Of a stretch of DNA of 64,000 nt, positions 17,091 to 24,674 are shown piece after piece (the first letter of the stretch is position 1; the number at the start of each line of letters is the position of its first letter). A model generated the notes under the pieces. The model was not told the DNA's origin. It ran no database searches and saw only the letters and a program-made list of their open reading frames with translations. The translations under genes were made by a program, and so were the position numbers. Source of the stretch: Micromonospora nigra (GTDB lineage: Bacteria; Actinomycetota; Actinomycetes; Mycobacteriales; Micromonosporaceae); the NCBI RefSeq assembly GCF_900091585.1, contig NZ_FMHT01000003.1, positions 6,040,001 through 6,104,000 on the forward strand, written 5' to 3'.

Positions 17091-18425
17091 GTGAGGGTCG
17101 CGGTCTGCGCGGACGTGGGGTCCACGTACACGAAGGTGGCGGTGGTGGATCTCGACGGTGGTGGGCTGGTGTCGGTGGGGTCGGCGCCGACGACGGTCGG
17201 CACGGACGTGCTGCACGGTCTCGACGCCGCGGTGGGCGCGGCGACGGCGGGGCTTCGGGTGCGGGGTGCGCCGTGGTGGGTGTGTTCGTCGGCCGGTGGT
17301 GGTCTGCGGTTGGCGGTGGTGGGTTACGAGCCGTTGGTGACGGCGCAGGCGGGTCGGCGGGTGGGTCTGTCGGCGGGGGCGCACGTGGTGCACGTGGCCG
17401 CGGGGCGGTTGGGTCGGGCCGGGGTGGCGGCGTTGCGGGCGGCGCGTCCGGATGTCGTGCTGCTGGTCGGTGGCACCGATGGTGGGGACGCCGACACGTT
17501 GGCCCACAACGCGACCCGGTTGGCGCGGGCCCGGTGGCGGGTGCCGACGGTGCTGGCGGGCAACGTGGCGGTGCGGGACGAGTTGGGGGCGTTGCTGGCG
17601 GGGGCGGGGGTGCCGGTGACGGTGGCCGACAACGTGCTGCCCCGCATCGGGGTGCTCGCGCCGGCGTCGGCGCGGGCGGCGATCCGGGAGGTGTTCCTGC
17701 GGCATGTGATCGGTGGGAAGCGGTTGTCGCGGGGTTCGCGGTTCGCGCGGTTGGTGCGGGCGGCGACGCCGGATGCGGTGCTGACGGGGGTGGAGGTGCT
17801 GGCCGACGCGGTCGGTGGGGACCTGGCGGTGGTGGACGTGGGTGGGGCGACCACGGACGTGTATTCGGTGCTCACGCCGGACGAGCGGGCTGTGGGGCCG
17901 GGTCGGGAGGTCGCCGGGGCGTTGTGGCGGGCCCGCACGGTGGAGGGGGACCTGGGGGTGCGGTGGAGCGCGCCGGGGGTGGTGCGGGCGGCGGTGCAGG
18001 AGCGGTTGGTGTCGTCGTCGGAGGCCGACGGGTTGGGTGTGGCGGCGGCGGCGCGGGCCGCTGATGCGGGGTGGGTGCCGGTGGACGCGGCGGGTCGGGC
18101 GGTGGACGTCCGGATCGCGCAACTGGCGGCGACGGTGGCGTTGCGGCGGCACGCGCGGGGCGCGGCGACGGGGGAGCGGGCGGGGCGGGACCTGCGGGAT
18201 GTGCGGTTGCTGGTGGGTTCCGGTGGGGTGTTGCGGTACGCCGGCCAGGGCGACGCGGTGGGGGTGCTGGGTGCGGTGCTGGCCGACCATGCGGGTGGGT
18301 GGCCGTTGCCTCGGGCGGCGCGTCCGGTGGTGGACGGGGAGTACGTTCTCGCGGCGGCGGGCCTGTTGGCCGGTGAGGAGCCGGCGGCGGCGCGGGCGTT
18401 GCTGGTGGGTCACCTCGCGAGGTGA
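17091..18425 (+). CDS. MutL/GlmL-like ASKHA ATPase, probable aminomutase reactivase
   Basis: 444-residue member of the MutL/GlmL family (not the mismatch-repair MutL). It has an actin/Hsp70-type ATPase fold: phosphate-1 motif CADVGSTYTKVAVVD at residues 6-20, a second such site LAVVDVGGATTDVYSV near 245, and the adenosine motif LLVGSGGVLRYA near 380. Relatives sit next to B12-dependent mutases, and in fusobacterial lysine clusters similar proteins are thought to reactivate lysine 5,6-aminomutase by ejecting damaged cobalamin. Its place at the end of this operon suggests that role here. GTG 17091 is the likely start, 13 bases after kal. Confidence 0.78.
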   Translation: MRVAVCADVGSTYTKVAVVDLDGGGLVSVGSAPTTVGTDVLHGLDAAVGAATAGLRVRGAPWWVCSSAGGGLRLAVVGYEPLVTAQAGRRVGLSAGAHVVHVAAGRLGRAGVAALRAARPDVVLLVGGTDGGDADTLAHNATRLARARWRVPTVLAGNVAVRDELGALLAGAGVPVTVADNVLPRIGVLAPASARAAIREVFLRHVIGGKRLSRGSRFARLVRAATPDAVLTGVEVLADAVGGDLAVVDVGGATTDVYSVLTPDERAVGPGREVAGALWRARTVEGDLGVRWSAPGVVRAAVQERLVSSSEADGLGVAAAARAADAGWVPVDAAGRAVDVRIAQLAATVALRRHARGAATGERAGRDLRDVRLLVGSGGVLRYAGQGDAVGVLGAVLADHAGGWPLPRAARPVVDGEYVLAAAGLLAGEEPAAARALLVGHLAR

Positions 18426-18487
18426 CGGTGGCGCGGGTAGGTCGTGGCGACACGCCGGTGAGTTCGGGGCGACTCGGCGGGGGCGGG

Positions 18488-18518
18488 TTGACAAGTGCGG
18501 GGGTGCGGCACGTACCGT
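18488..18518 (+). promoter_or_regulatory. Sigma-70-like promoter in the gene-free stretch
   Basis: TTGACA (18488-18493) and TACCGT (18513-18518) are separated by 19 bases. The -35 is a perfect consensus match, rare in this GC-rich sequence. Expected start of transcription is near 18525, with no obvious gene until the terminator at 18788. Confidence 0.5.
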
Positions 18519-18524
18519 CTTTGA

Positions 18525-18817
18525 GTCCTACTACGGGAAGCGGCTGTTGTTCGCTTCGTCCCTTCGTCCGCTGGCCGAGCGACATGATGCACCGCGTCGC
18601 GGCGGCCAGGTCCAGCGGGCGGGGGTCGGCGGGGCGGCGCGAACCGGCCGCGGTTACCGGTGTACGGGCAGGGTGAGGTGCACGGCCAGTAGACAACGGC
18701 CAGGCGGGGGCAGCCAGTCCGCGTCGGGTCGGTCCGAAGGTCGGCGTGCCGCATCCTCGCCCCACCGGCCGGGAAGGGCCTGGGAGCATCGGGGCGCGGC
18801 TCACGCCGCGCCCCGAT
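18525..18817 (+). ncRNA. Candidate structured non-coding RNA between kam operon and lnt
   Basis: About 290 bases lie between a consensus-like promoter and a perfect intrinsic terminator, with no convincing reading frame. Foldable parts include GAAGCG/CGCTTC (18537-18542 with 18552-18557), a long imperfect stem from CCGCTGG (18568-18574) to CCAGCGG (18612-18618) enclosing GCGAC/GTCGC, and ACCGG/CCGGT near 18643-18660. I could not match it to RNase P RNA, tmRNA, SRP RNA, or the SAM, SAH, cobalamin or c-di-AMP riboswitches. The rest of the 486-base gap (18426-18487 and 18818-18911) shows nothing further except the lnt -10 box. Confidence 0.35.
18788..18817 (+). terminator. Perfect intrinsic terminator before lnt
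   Basis: 13-bp perfect stem ATCGGGGCGCGGC / GCCGCGCCCCGAT with a TCAC loop, then TTCGTGT. It ends the upstream transcript well before the lnt start at 18912. Confidence 0.85.
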
Positions 18818-18911
18818 TTCGTGTCTACCGTCACTCTGGTTGTGGGTTGTGCCCCGCGGGTTCGGTCCCTCTGGGCGGGTGCGGCGGCGGTGGCCGGGTA
18901 GCCTTCGGCCC

Positions 18912-20534
18912 GTGATCCTGCCCGACCCGTCTGTGAGCACCCTCGACCGTGCCGAGCCGGCCCGGTCCGCCGGCGCCGCGCCCCGACTGTTGCCGCTGCC
19001 GGTGGCCGTGCTGATGGCGGTGGCCGCGGGGCTGGCGTTGCTGGTCGCGTTCCCCCCGTACGGGTGGTGGCCGCTGGCGCCGGTGGGGGTGGCGTTGCTG
19101 GCGGTGGCGACGCACCGGCGGCGGCTGCGCGCCGGGGCGGGGTTGGGGTTCCTGACGGGGGTGGCGCTGTTCGCGCCGCTGTTGTCGTGGACGAACCTGC
19201 ACACCGGGTACCTGCCGTGGGTGCTGCTGTCGTTGTCGCAGGCCGGTTATCTGGCGCTGCTGGGTGCGGCGGCGGCGTGGGTGTCGCCGTTGGCCGACCG
19301 GTGGCGGCTGGGCTGGCCGGTGCTGACGGGGCTGCTGTGGGTGGGGCAGGAGGCGCTGCGGGACCGGACGCCGTTCGGTGGGTTCCCGTGGGGGCGGTTG
19401 GCGTTCAGCCAGGACGACTCTCCGCTGCTGCGGGTGGCTGCGCTCGGTGGGGCGCCGCTGGTCACGTTCGCGGTGGCGCTGGCGGGTGGGTTGCTGGCCG
19501 CCGCGGTGTGGCGGGTGCCGGGTGCCCGGCGGGCGCCGCGGGCGGGGGTGGTTGCGGTGGCCGGGTTCGTGGCGGCGGTGGGGCTGCTGGTCGCGGTCAC
19601 GCTGGTGGTGCCGGTGGGTGCCGCGGGGGCCGGCCGGTCGGTCACGGTGGCGATCGTGCAGGGCAACGTGCCGCGGTTGGGGTTGGACTTCAACGCCCAG
19701 CGGCAGGCGGTGCTCAACAATCACGTGCAGGCCACTGTCGATCTGGCGGGGGAGGTGGCGGCCGGTGTGCGGCCCCGTCCCGATCTGGTGGTGTGGCCGG
19801 AGAATTCCAGCGACATCGACCCGTTGCGCACCCCGGCGGCCGGGCAGCGGATCTCGGCGGCGGCCGACGCGGTCGGCGCGCCGATCCTCGTCGGCGCGGT
19901 GTTGACCGGCCCGGGGCGGGGTCAGGTGCGTAATGCGGGGTTGCTGTGGCGGCCGGGTAGCGGCCCCGACCTGGAGCAGCTGTACGTGAAGCGGCATCCG
20001 GTGCCGTTCGCCGAGTACGTGCCGATGCGTGGGGTCGCCCGGATGATCAGCAAGGAGGTCGACCGGGTGCGGTCGGACTTCGTCGCCGGCACCGAGCCGG
20101 GGGTGCTGCGCGCCGGGCCGGTGGTGCTCGGCGACGTGATCTGTTTCGAGGTCGCCTACGACGGGGTGGTTCGGGACACCGTCACCGGCGGGGCGCAGTT
20201 GCTGGTGGTGCAGACCAACAACGCGACCTTCAACGTGGCGGAGGCCCGTCAGCAGTTGGCGATGGTGCGGTTGCGGGCGGTGGAGCACGGCCGGCCGGCG
20301 TTGATGGCCTCGACGGTCGGGGTGTCCGGGTTCGTCTCCCCGGACGGGCGGGTAAGCGACGCCACGGGGTTCAACACCGACGCGGTGGTGGTGCGGCAGG
20401 TGCGCCTCGCCGACGGGCGGACCGTGGCCACCCGGGTCGGGTGGTGGCCGGAGGTGCTGCTGGCCGGGTTGTGTGTGGCGGCTCTGGTGGGCGCGGGTGT
20501 GGTGCGTCGGCGGCGGGTGGGGACTCTCGGGTAG
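18912..20534 (+). CDS. lnt: Apolipoprotein N-acyltransferase
   Basis: 540-residue integral membrane enzyme that N-acylates lipoproteins. The N-terminal half has about six to eight membrane spans (residues 15-235); the C-terminal nitrilase domain carries the catalytic triad: Glu in VVWPENSSDID, Lys in YVKRHPVPFAEY, and Cys in GDVICFEVAYD. A final span closes the protein. GTG 18912 lies 7 nt after a -10 TAGCCT (18899-18904), so I start there rather than at 18840. It is followed by ppm1; in mycobacteria the two functions are a fused Lnt-Ppm1 protein, in others adjacent genes as here. Confidence 0.93.
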   Translation: MILPDPSVSTLDRAEPARSAGAAPRLLPLPVAVLMAVAAGLALLVAFPPYGWWPLAPVGVALLAVATHRRRLRAGAGLGFLTGVALFAPLLSWTNLHTGYLPWVLLSLSQAGYLALLGAAAAWVSPLADRWRLGWPVLTGLLWVGQEALRDRTPFGGFPWGRLAFSQDDSPLLRVAALGGAPLVTFAVALAGGLLAAAVWRVPGARRAPRAGVVAVAGFVAAVGLLVAVTLVVPVGAAGAGRSVTVAIVQGNVPRLGLDFNAQRQAVLNNHVQATVDLAGEVAAGVRPRPDLVVWPENSSDIDPLRTPAAGQRISAAADAVGAPILVGAVLTGPGRGQVRNAGLLWRPGSGPDLEQLYVKRHPVPFAEYVPMRGVARMISKEVDRVRSDFVAGTEPGVLRAGPVVLGDVICFEVAYDGVVRDTVTGGAQLLVVQTNNATFNVAEARQQLAMVRLRAVEHGRPALMASTVGVSGFVSPDGRVSDATGFNTDAVVVRQVRLADGRTVATRVGWWPEVLLAGLCVAALVGAGVVRRRRVGTLG

Positions 20535-20560
20535 GGCGCGGTAACCGGTGGAGGGGAGCA

Positions 20561-21373
20561 GTGGTGGGCGAGGCGACGGACACCCGCACACGCACGACCG
20601 GCCATCCGGGGGTGGGGCGGGTGCTGGTGGTGATTCCGACCTACAACGAGGCCGACAACGTCAGCACGATCGTCGGGCGGGTGCGGCGGGCCGCTCCCGG
20701 GGTGGAGATCCTCGTCGCCGACGACAACAGTCCCGACGGCACCGGGGTGGTCGCCGACGCCCTGGCCCGCGCCGACGGGCAGGTGCACGTGCTGCATCGG
20801 GAGGGCAAGCAGGGCCTCGGTGCGGCGTACCTGGCGGGTTTCGCGTGGGCCGCCGAGCGTGGCTACGACGCGGTGGTGGAGATGGACGCTGACGGTTCCC
20901 ACGCGCCGGAGGACCTGCCGAGGTTGTTGGACGCGGCTCGGGACGCGGATGTGGTGATCGGGTCGCGGTGGACGCGTGGGGCGCGGGTGGTGAACTGGCC
21001 GTTGCGGCGGTTGCTGCTGTCGCGGTGCGGGAACCTGTACGCGCGGTTGGCGTTGGGGATGCCGGTGTCGGACGCCACGGGCGGTTACCGGGTGTACCGG
21101 TTGAGTGCGTTGGCGGAGATCGATCTGGGGTCGGTGTGTTCGCAGGGGTACTCGTTCCAGGTGGAGCTGTCCCGGTTGGCGCACCGGGCGGGGGTGCGGA
21201 TCGTGGAGGTGCCGATCACGTTCGCGGAGCGGGAACGCGGTGACAGCAAGATGAGTCCGCTGATCGTGGTGGAGGCGTTGTGGCGGATCACCGGGTGGGC
21301 GGTGCAGGACCGGCGGGTGGCGGTGCGGCGCAGCCTGCACGGCACCCCCGACGGTCAGGTGCGCTGGCCGTGA
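20561..21373 (+). CDS. ppm1: Polyprenol monophosphomannose synthase
   Basis: 270-residue GT2 glycosyltransferase that transfers mannose from GDP-mannose to polyprenyl phosphate, the donor for lipoglycan and protein mannosylation outside the membrane. The protein shows VLVVIPTYNEADNVST, VADDNSPDGTG (metal and nucleotide binding), VVEMDADGSHAPEDL with the DXD-type acidic site, and TGGYRVYR. GTG codons at 20561 and 20564 are both possible after GGAGGGG at 20550. No membrane domain is fused, so it may act with the neighbouring Lnt membrane protein. Confidence 0.93.
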   Translation: MVGEATDTRTRTTGHPGVGRVLVVIPTYNEADNVSTIVGRVRRAAPGVEILVADDNSPDGTGVVADALARADGQVHVLHREGKQGLGAAYLAGFAWAAERGYDAVVEMDADGSHAPEDLPRLLDAARDADVVIGSRWTRGARVVNWPLRRLLLSRCGNLYARLALGMPVSDATGGYRVYRLSALAEIDLGSVCSQGYSFQVELSRLAHRAGVRIVEVPITFAERERGDSKMSPLIVVEALWRITGWAVQDRRVAVRRSLHGTPDGQVRWP

Positions 21374-21448
21374 GACGGGTCGTGTCATGCTGGACGGGCG
21401 GGTCCGTCTCCGTCGGGGTGACGGGGGCCGTCGACCGGATGGGGTGAG

Positions 21449-21985
21449 ATGCGCCGAGGACTGAGGTTCGTGCCGCTGGCCCTGCTGCTGGCCGTGGTGC
21501 TGGAGCTGGCGGTGTTCGTGCTCGTGGGCCGGGGGATCGGCTACGGCGCGGCGGTGCTGCTGGTGTTCGTGGCGTCGCTGTCGGGGTTGGTGCTGCTGCG
21601 TCGGGAGGGCATGCGGGCGTGGCGGGGTTTCCGGGACGCGGCGCAGTCGGGGCAGCCGCCGGGGCGGCAGGTCACCGACGGTCTGGTGGGGCTGTTGGGG
21701 GCGTTGCTGCTGGCGACGCCGGGTCTGGTCAGCGGTCTGGTGGGGGTGCTGCTGCTGGTGCCGCCGGTGCGGGGGCTGGCCCGGGGTGGGGTGCAGCGGG
21801 CCGCGGAGCGCCGGGTGTCGTCGATGGTGGCCGGTGACCTGTTCGGTCCGCGTCGGGTGCGGGTGCACCGCGGTGCCCCGCAGGCCGCCGCGTCTGCCCC
21901 GCCTGCGCAGCCACAGCAGGAGCCGGTGGTGGTCGACGAGGGTCGGGCCATCGAGGGTGAGATCGTGGAGCCGCGGCAGGGCTGA
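21449..21985 (+). CDS. fxsA: FxsA family membrane protein
   Basis: 178-residue membrane protein. Hydrophobic segments at residues 7-27, 32-50 and about 80-108 surround the conserved cytoplasmic stretch REGMRAWRGFRDAAQSG and the GLLGALLLATPGLVSG motif typical of FxsA (named for suppressing F-plasmid exclusion of phage T7). The tail is basic, then acidic. Physiological role unknown. ATG 21449 has GGGGTGAG before it. Confidence 0.9.
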   Translation: MRRGLRFVPLALLLAVVLELAVFVLVGRGIGYGAAVLLVFVASLSGLVLLRREGMRAWRGFRDAAQSGQPPGRQVTDGLVGLLGALLLATPGLVSGLVGVLLLVPPVRGLARGGVQRAAERRVSSMVAGDLFGPRRVRVHRGAPQAAASAPPAQPQQEPVVVDEGRAIEGEIVEPRQG

Positions 21986-22000
21986 GCCCGCCGGTGGCGG

Positions 22001-22648
22001 TCAGGTGGGGTGGCGTGCCGTCCAGTGGTGTTCCTGGGCGAGGCGGCGCAGTGCCCCTGACGCGCGTTCCATGAGGATGGTGCCGAGGACGACCCGTTCG
22101 ACGATCTCGTCGCGGGGCAGTTTGTCGTCGATGGCGGCGACTTCGGTGGCGGCGATGGTGTCGACCGCGTCGGCGTAGGGGTTCAGCAGCGCGGTGACGG
22201 AGTCGTCGTTGTCGACGGGCGGTGCGCCGGAGGCCCGTAGGCCGGCCAGGGCGGTCAGGACGGCGGCGAGTTCGTCCCGGGCCGGTGCATCGTTGCGGAC
22301 CTGCCAGCCCCGCTGGTCGAGGAAGGCGTCGACGGCGCTGATCGCGCGGGTGCCGGCGGTGGTGTGGGCGCCGGTCTCGGCGAGGGCGTGGTGGGCGATG
22401 CCGAGGACCTCGTGCAGGGGTACGTCCTCGTCGTCGATGGCGTTGCACACCCGGCGGCTGGCGTCGACGCTGAGCCGGCCCGTTTCGATCAGCGCGCGGA
22501 CCAGTCGCAACCGGCGGACGTGGGTGACGTCGTAGCGGGCCTGGTTGGCGGCGGTCGGGGTGCCTTTGGGCAGCAGCCCGACACGCAGATACCACTTGAC
22601 GGTCGCGGTGGGCACGTCGGTGGCGCGGCTCAGTTCGGACAGGCGCAT
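22001..22648 (-). CDS. MerR-family transcriptional regulator
   Basis: 215-residue regulator. The N-terminal MerR winged HTH is clear: MRLSELSRATDVPTATVKWY, YLRVGLLPKG, then RYDVTHVRRLRLVRAL. The C-terminal part (80-215) is all-helical without cysteine ligands, so it does not look like a metal sensor. The -10 TAGGCT lies 6 nt before the ATG, a leaderless arrangement. It diverges from the NAD(P)-binding gene across 49 bases that contain a perfect inverted repeat. Confidence 0.88.
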   Translation of the reverse strand: MRLSELSRATDVPTATVKWYLRVGLLPKGTPTAANQARYDVTHVRRLRLVRALIETGRLSVDASRRVCNAIDDEDVPLHEVLGIAHHALAETGAHTTAGTRAISAVDAFLDQRGWQVRNDAPARDELAAVLTALAGLRASGAPPVDNDDSVTALLNPYADAVDTIAATEVAAIDDKLPRDEIVERVVLGTILMERASGALRRLAQEHHWTARHPT

Positions 22649-22675
22649 GGGGAGAGCCTACTCGACACAGAGAGC

Positions 22676-22692
22676 GGAGAGCAGTACTCTCC
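22676..22692. promoter_or_regulatory. Operator palindrome between MerR gene and NAD(P)-binding gene
   Basis: GGAGAG-CAGTA-CTCTCC, a perfect 6-bp inverted repeat. It overlaps the -10 of the rightward gene (TACTCT, 22685-22690), so binding there should repress or remodel that promoter. Most likely target of the adjacent MerR protein (inference). Confidence 0.6.
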
Positions 22693-22697
22693 ATTCC

Positions 22698-23324
22698 ATG
22701 GTGAGAATACTCCTGGTGGGGGCGACCGGCGGGACCGGTCAGGCGGTGCGGGTCATGGCCGGCCCTGCTGGCCATGACGTGGTTGCCCTGGTCCGCGACC
22801 CGGCGGTGACCCGGCTGCCCGACGCCACGGTGGTCAACGGCGACGCTCGCGACGTCGCCGCCGTCAGCACCGCCCTGGCCGGCGTCGACGCGGTCGTCAG
22901 CTGCCTGGGGGTGCGGATCGGCCAGGAACCCGGCACCGTGCGTTCGGAGGGCACCGCCGCCCTGGTGGCCGCGATGCGGGCCGCCGGGGTGCGGCGACTG
23001 GTCTGCGTGTCCACCGTCGGGGTGGGCGACAGCGTCGCCGCGCAGAGCCGGCCCGCCCGGCTGCTGTGGCCCCGGCTGGTCGGGCGGGACCGGCTAGCCG
23101 AGGCCGAGCGGGCCGAGGCGGCGGTGCGCGGCAGCGACCTGGAGTGGACCCTCGTGCGCCCGACGCGCCTGGTCGACGGCCCCGACAGCCGGGTCGCCAC
23201 GGGTGTCGACGTGGCGACCGGGCTGCGGTCGCAGGTGTCGCGTACGGCCCTGGCCCGCACCCTGCTCGACATGGTCGGCACCGGTGCGCACCTGCACCGG
23301 TGCGTCACCGTCACCGGGGCCTGA
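22698..23324 (+). CDS. NAD(P)H-binding atypical SDR protein
   Basis: 208-residue Rossmann-fold protein of the NmrA/SDR-a5 type. GATGGTGQAV at residues 8-17 is the dinucleotide-binding loop; VNGDARDVAAV, VVSCLGVRIG, VCVSTVGVG and LEWTLVRPTRL follow the family order. The usual YxxxK pair is not seen, so it may be a redox sensor or reductase. ATG 22698 follows the -10 TACTCT by 7 nt (leaderless). Likely controlled by the divergent MerR protein. Confidence 0.85.
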   Translation: MVRILLVGATGGTGQAVRVMAGPAGHDVVALVRDPAVTRLPDATVVNGDARDVAAVSTALAGVDAVVSCLGVRIGQEPGTVRSEGTAALVAAMRAAGVRRLVCVSTVGVGDSVAAQSRPARLLWPRLVGRDRLAEAERAEAAVRGSDLEWTLVRPTRLVDGPDSRVATGVDVATGLRSQVSRTALARTLLDMVGTGAHLHRCVTVTGA

Positions 23325-23341
23325 CGGTCGAACACGACGAG

Positions 23342-23367
23342 AGCCCCCGGGCGGTCACCCGGGGTCT
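23342..23367. terminator. Hairpin between convergent SDR and rbpA genes
   Basis: CCCCGGG / CCCGGGG stem with a 6-nt loop (core 23345-23364), lying between two convergent stops; it can serve both genes. Confidence 0.7.
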
Positions 23368-23381
23368 AGTCGCACGGACGG

Positions 23382-23723
23382 TCAGGCCCGGCCGCGCCGG
23401 GTGCGGACCTCCTGGAGCCGCTCGGCGAGGATGTCCTCCAGCTCGGCGATCGAACGCCGTTCCAGCAGCATGTCCCAGTGGGTGCGCGGCGGCTTGGCCT
23501 TCTTCTGCTCCGGTTCGCTGCCGTCGACCAGCCGGGCGACGCTGCCGTCGAACTTGCACTCCCAGGTCGTGGGGACCTCGGCGTCGACGGCGAACGGGAC
23601 CTCGAACTGGTGGCCCTTGGCGCACAGGTACTCGCGGGTCTGACGCGGCGCGAGCTCCGTGTTGCGGTCGGATTCGTAGCTGACCGCGCCCAGTCGGCTA
23701 CCGCGCAGCATGCGCTCGCCCAT
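23382..23723 (-). CDS. rbpA: RNA polymerase-binding protein RbpA
   Basis: 113-residue actinobacterial transcription factor that binds RNA polymerase and the principal sigma factor and stabilises the open complex. It shows the N-terminal MGERMLRGSRLGAVSYESD, the core domain YLCAKGHQFEVPF with one Cys plus WECKFDG, and the C-terminal sigma-interaction domain TPWDMLLERRS-like (HWDMLLERRSIAELE). ATG 23723 has GAGGGG. The promoter matches SigR, as reported for rbpA in Streptomyces, tying it to oxidative or disulfide stress. Confidence 0.95.
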   Translation of the reverse strand: MGERMLRGSRLGAVSYESDRNTELAPRQTREYLCAKGHQFEVPFAVDAEVPTTWECKFDGSVARLVDGSEPEQKKAKPPRTHWDMLLERRSIAELEDILAERLQEVRTRRGRA

Positions 23724-23764
23724 GATCGAATTCCCCTCGTTCGTGGTGCTGGTCTTCTCGGTGT

Positions 23765-23792
23765 AACGGTCCGTTTCCACCGGGCCATTCCC
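23765..23792 (-). promoter_or_regulatory. SigR-type promoter of rbpA
   Basis: On the minus strand GGGAAT (23792-23787), 18 bases, then CGTT (23768-23765). This equals the SigR consensus GGGAAT-N18-CGTT of thiol-stress promoters. It lies about 40 bases before the rbpA ATG, at a sensible promoter distance. Confidence 0.8.
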
Positions 23793-23865
23793 GACCGCGC
23801 GCGTCGCCGCGCCCACGGTGGGCCCTGACAAGGGTAACCGGCCACGGCAGCGGCCCGGCGGACCG

Positions 23866-24456
23866 TCACGACACCGGGGTCGGCGGCAACGGCAGCGGCA
23901 GCCCCGGCAGGCCGTCGATGCTCGTGGCCACATGCTCCTTGCCGGCGAAGTAGGCGCCGAGGGAGGCGTCGTCCTCCCGCGCGAACCGCCTGCCGTGCAG
24001 GTCACGGTCACCGTCGTAGATCATCGTCGGCACCGCGTAGCCGCAGGTGTCGCGGACCAGGTCGGCGGTCACCACCACGACCGCGCGCAGCCCGTGCAGG
24101 CCCGCGTCGATGTCGGGGAACCGGGCCAGCAGGCCGGGGAAGCGGGGATCGTCACGGAACACCGGCTCGCCGCGCCCGTGCACCCGCACGATGTTCGGCG
24201 GGCCGGTGAACGCGCACCACATCAGGGTGATGCGGCCGTTCTCCCGCAGGTGGGCGATGGTCTCGGCGTTGCTGCCGGCGAAGTCGAGGTAGGCCACCGT
24301 CCGGTCGTCGAGGACCGCCCACGAGCCCCGCAGGCCCTTCGGGGACAGATTGATGGTGCCGTCGCCGGCCAGCGGCGCCGTGGCGGTGAAGAACATCGGC
24401 TGCTCCTCGATGAAGGTGCGCAGCCGTCCGTCGATACGCTCGTACGTCTTACCCAT
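23866..24456 (-). CDS. Pyridoxamine 5'-phosphate oxidase-family protein
   Basis: 196-residue split-barrel flavin-type protein. MFFTATAPLAGDGTINLSPK is the usual FMN-contact strand pair, followed by VAYLDFAGSNAETI and ITLMWCAFTGPPNIVRVHG. These are typical of the PPOX-class proteins without PNPOx activity. ATG 24456 is chosen because homology begins at MGKTYERID; the frame runs further upstream without support. It is divergent from the LysR-type gene, which may control it. Confidence 0.87.
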   Translation of the reverse strand: MGKTYERIDGRLRTFIEEQPMFFTATAPLAGDGTINLSPKGLRGSWAVLDDRTVAYLDFAGSNAETIAHLRENGRITLMWCAFTGPPNIVRVHGRGEPVFRDDPRFPGLLARFPDIDAGLHGLRAVVVVTADLVRDTCGYAVPTMIYDGDRDLHGRRFAREDDASLGAYFAGKEHVATSIDGLPGLPLPLPPTPVS

Positions 24457-24674
24457 CCCCCCATCATCGTCGTCCCGCCACCCCGACCGCTGCTCCGTCC
24501 CATCAGACGTCGAGGACCCGGCCGGTGGGGAGGAACCCGGCGGTCCCGGCCGGGCCCCTCCCCACCAGCCGCCGGCTGGTCGACCTGGGCGAACTGCCGG
24601 CTCCACGAATTCCACCAGAAACGGATCGTCGGGCGGCACTACCAGCTGGTGCGCCCACCCATACGATTCGGTGC

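Noticed and set aside
18583..18676. 30-codon reading frame starting ATGATGCACCGC
   Set aside because: No clear ribosome site and no leader-peptide pattern; composition like random GC-rich DNA.
18426..18820. Cobalamin riboswitch, RNase P RNA or SAM-IV riboswitch in the gap
   Set aside because: Looked for the B12-box, the RNase P conserved core and the SAM-IV core on both strands; none matches. Left as unassigned.
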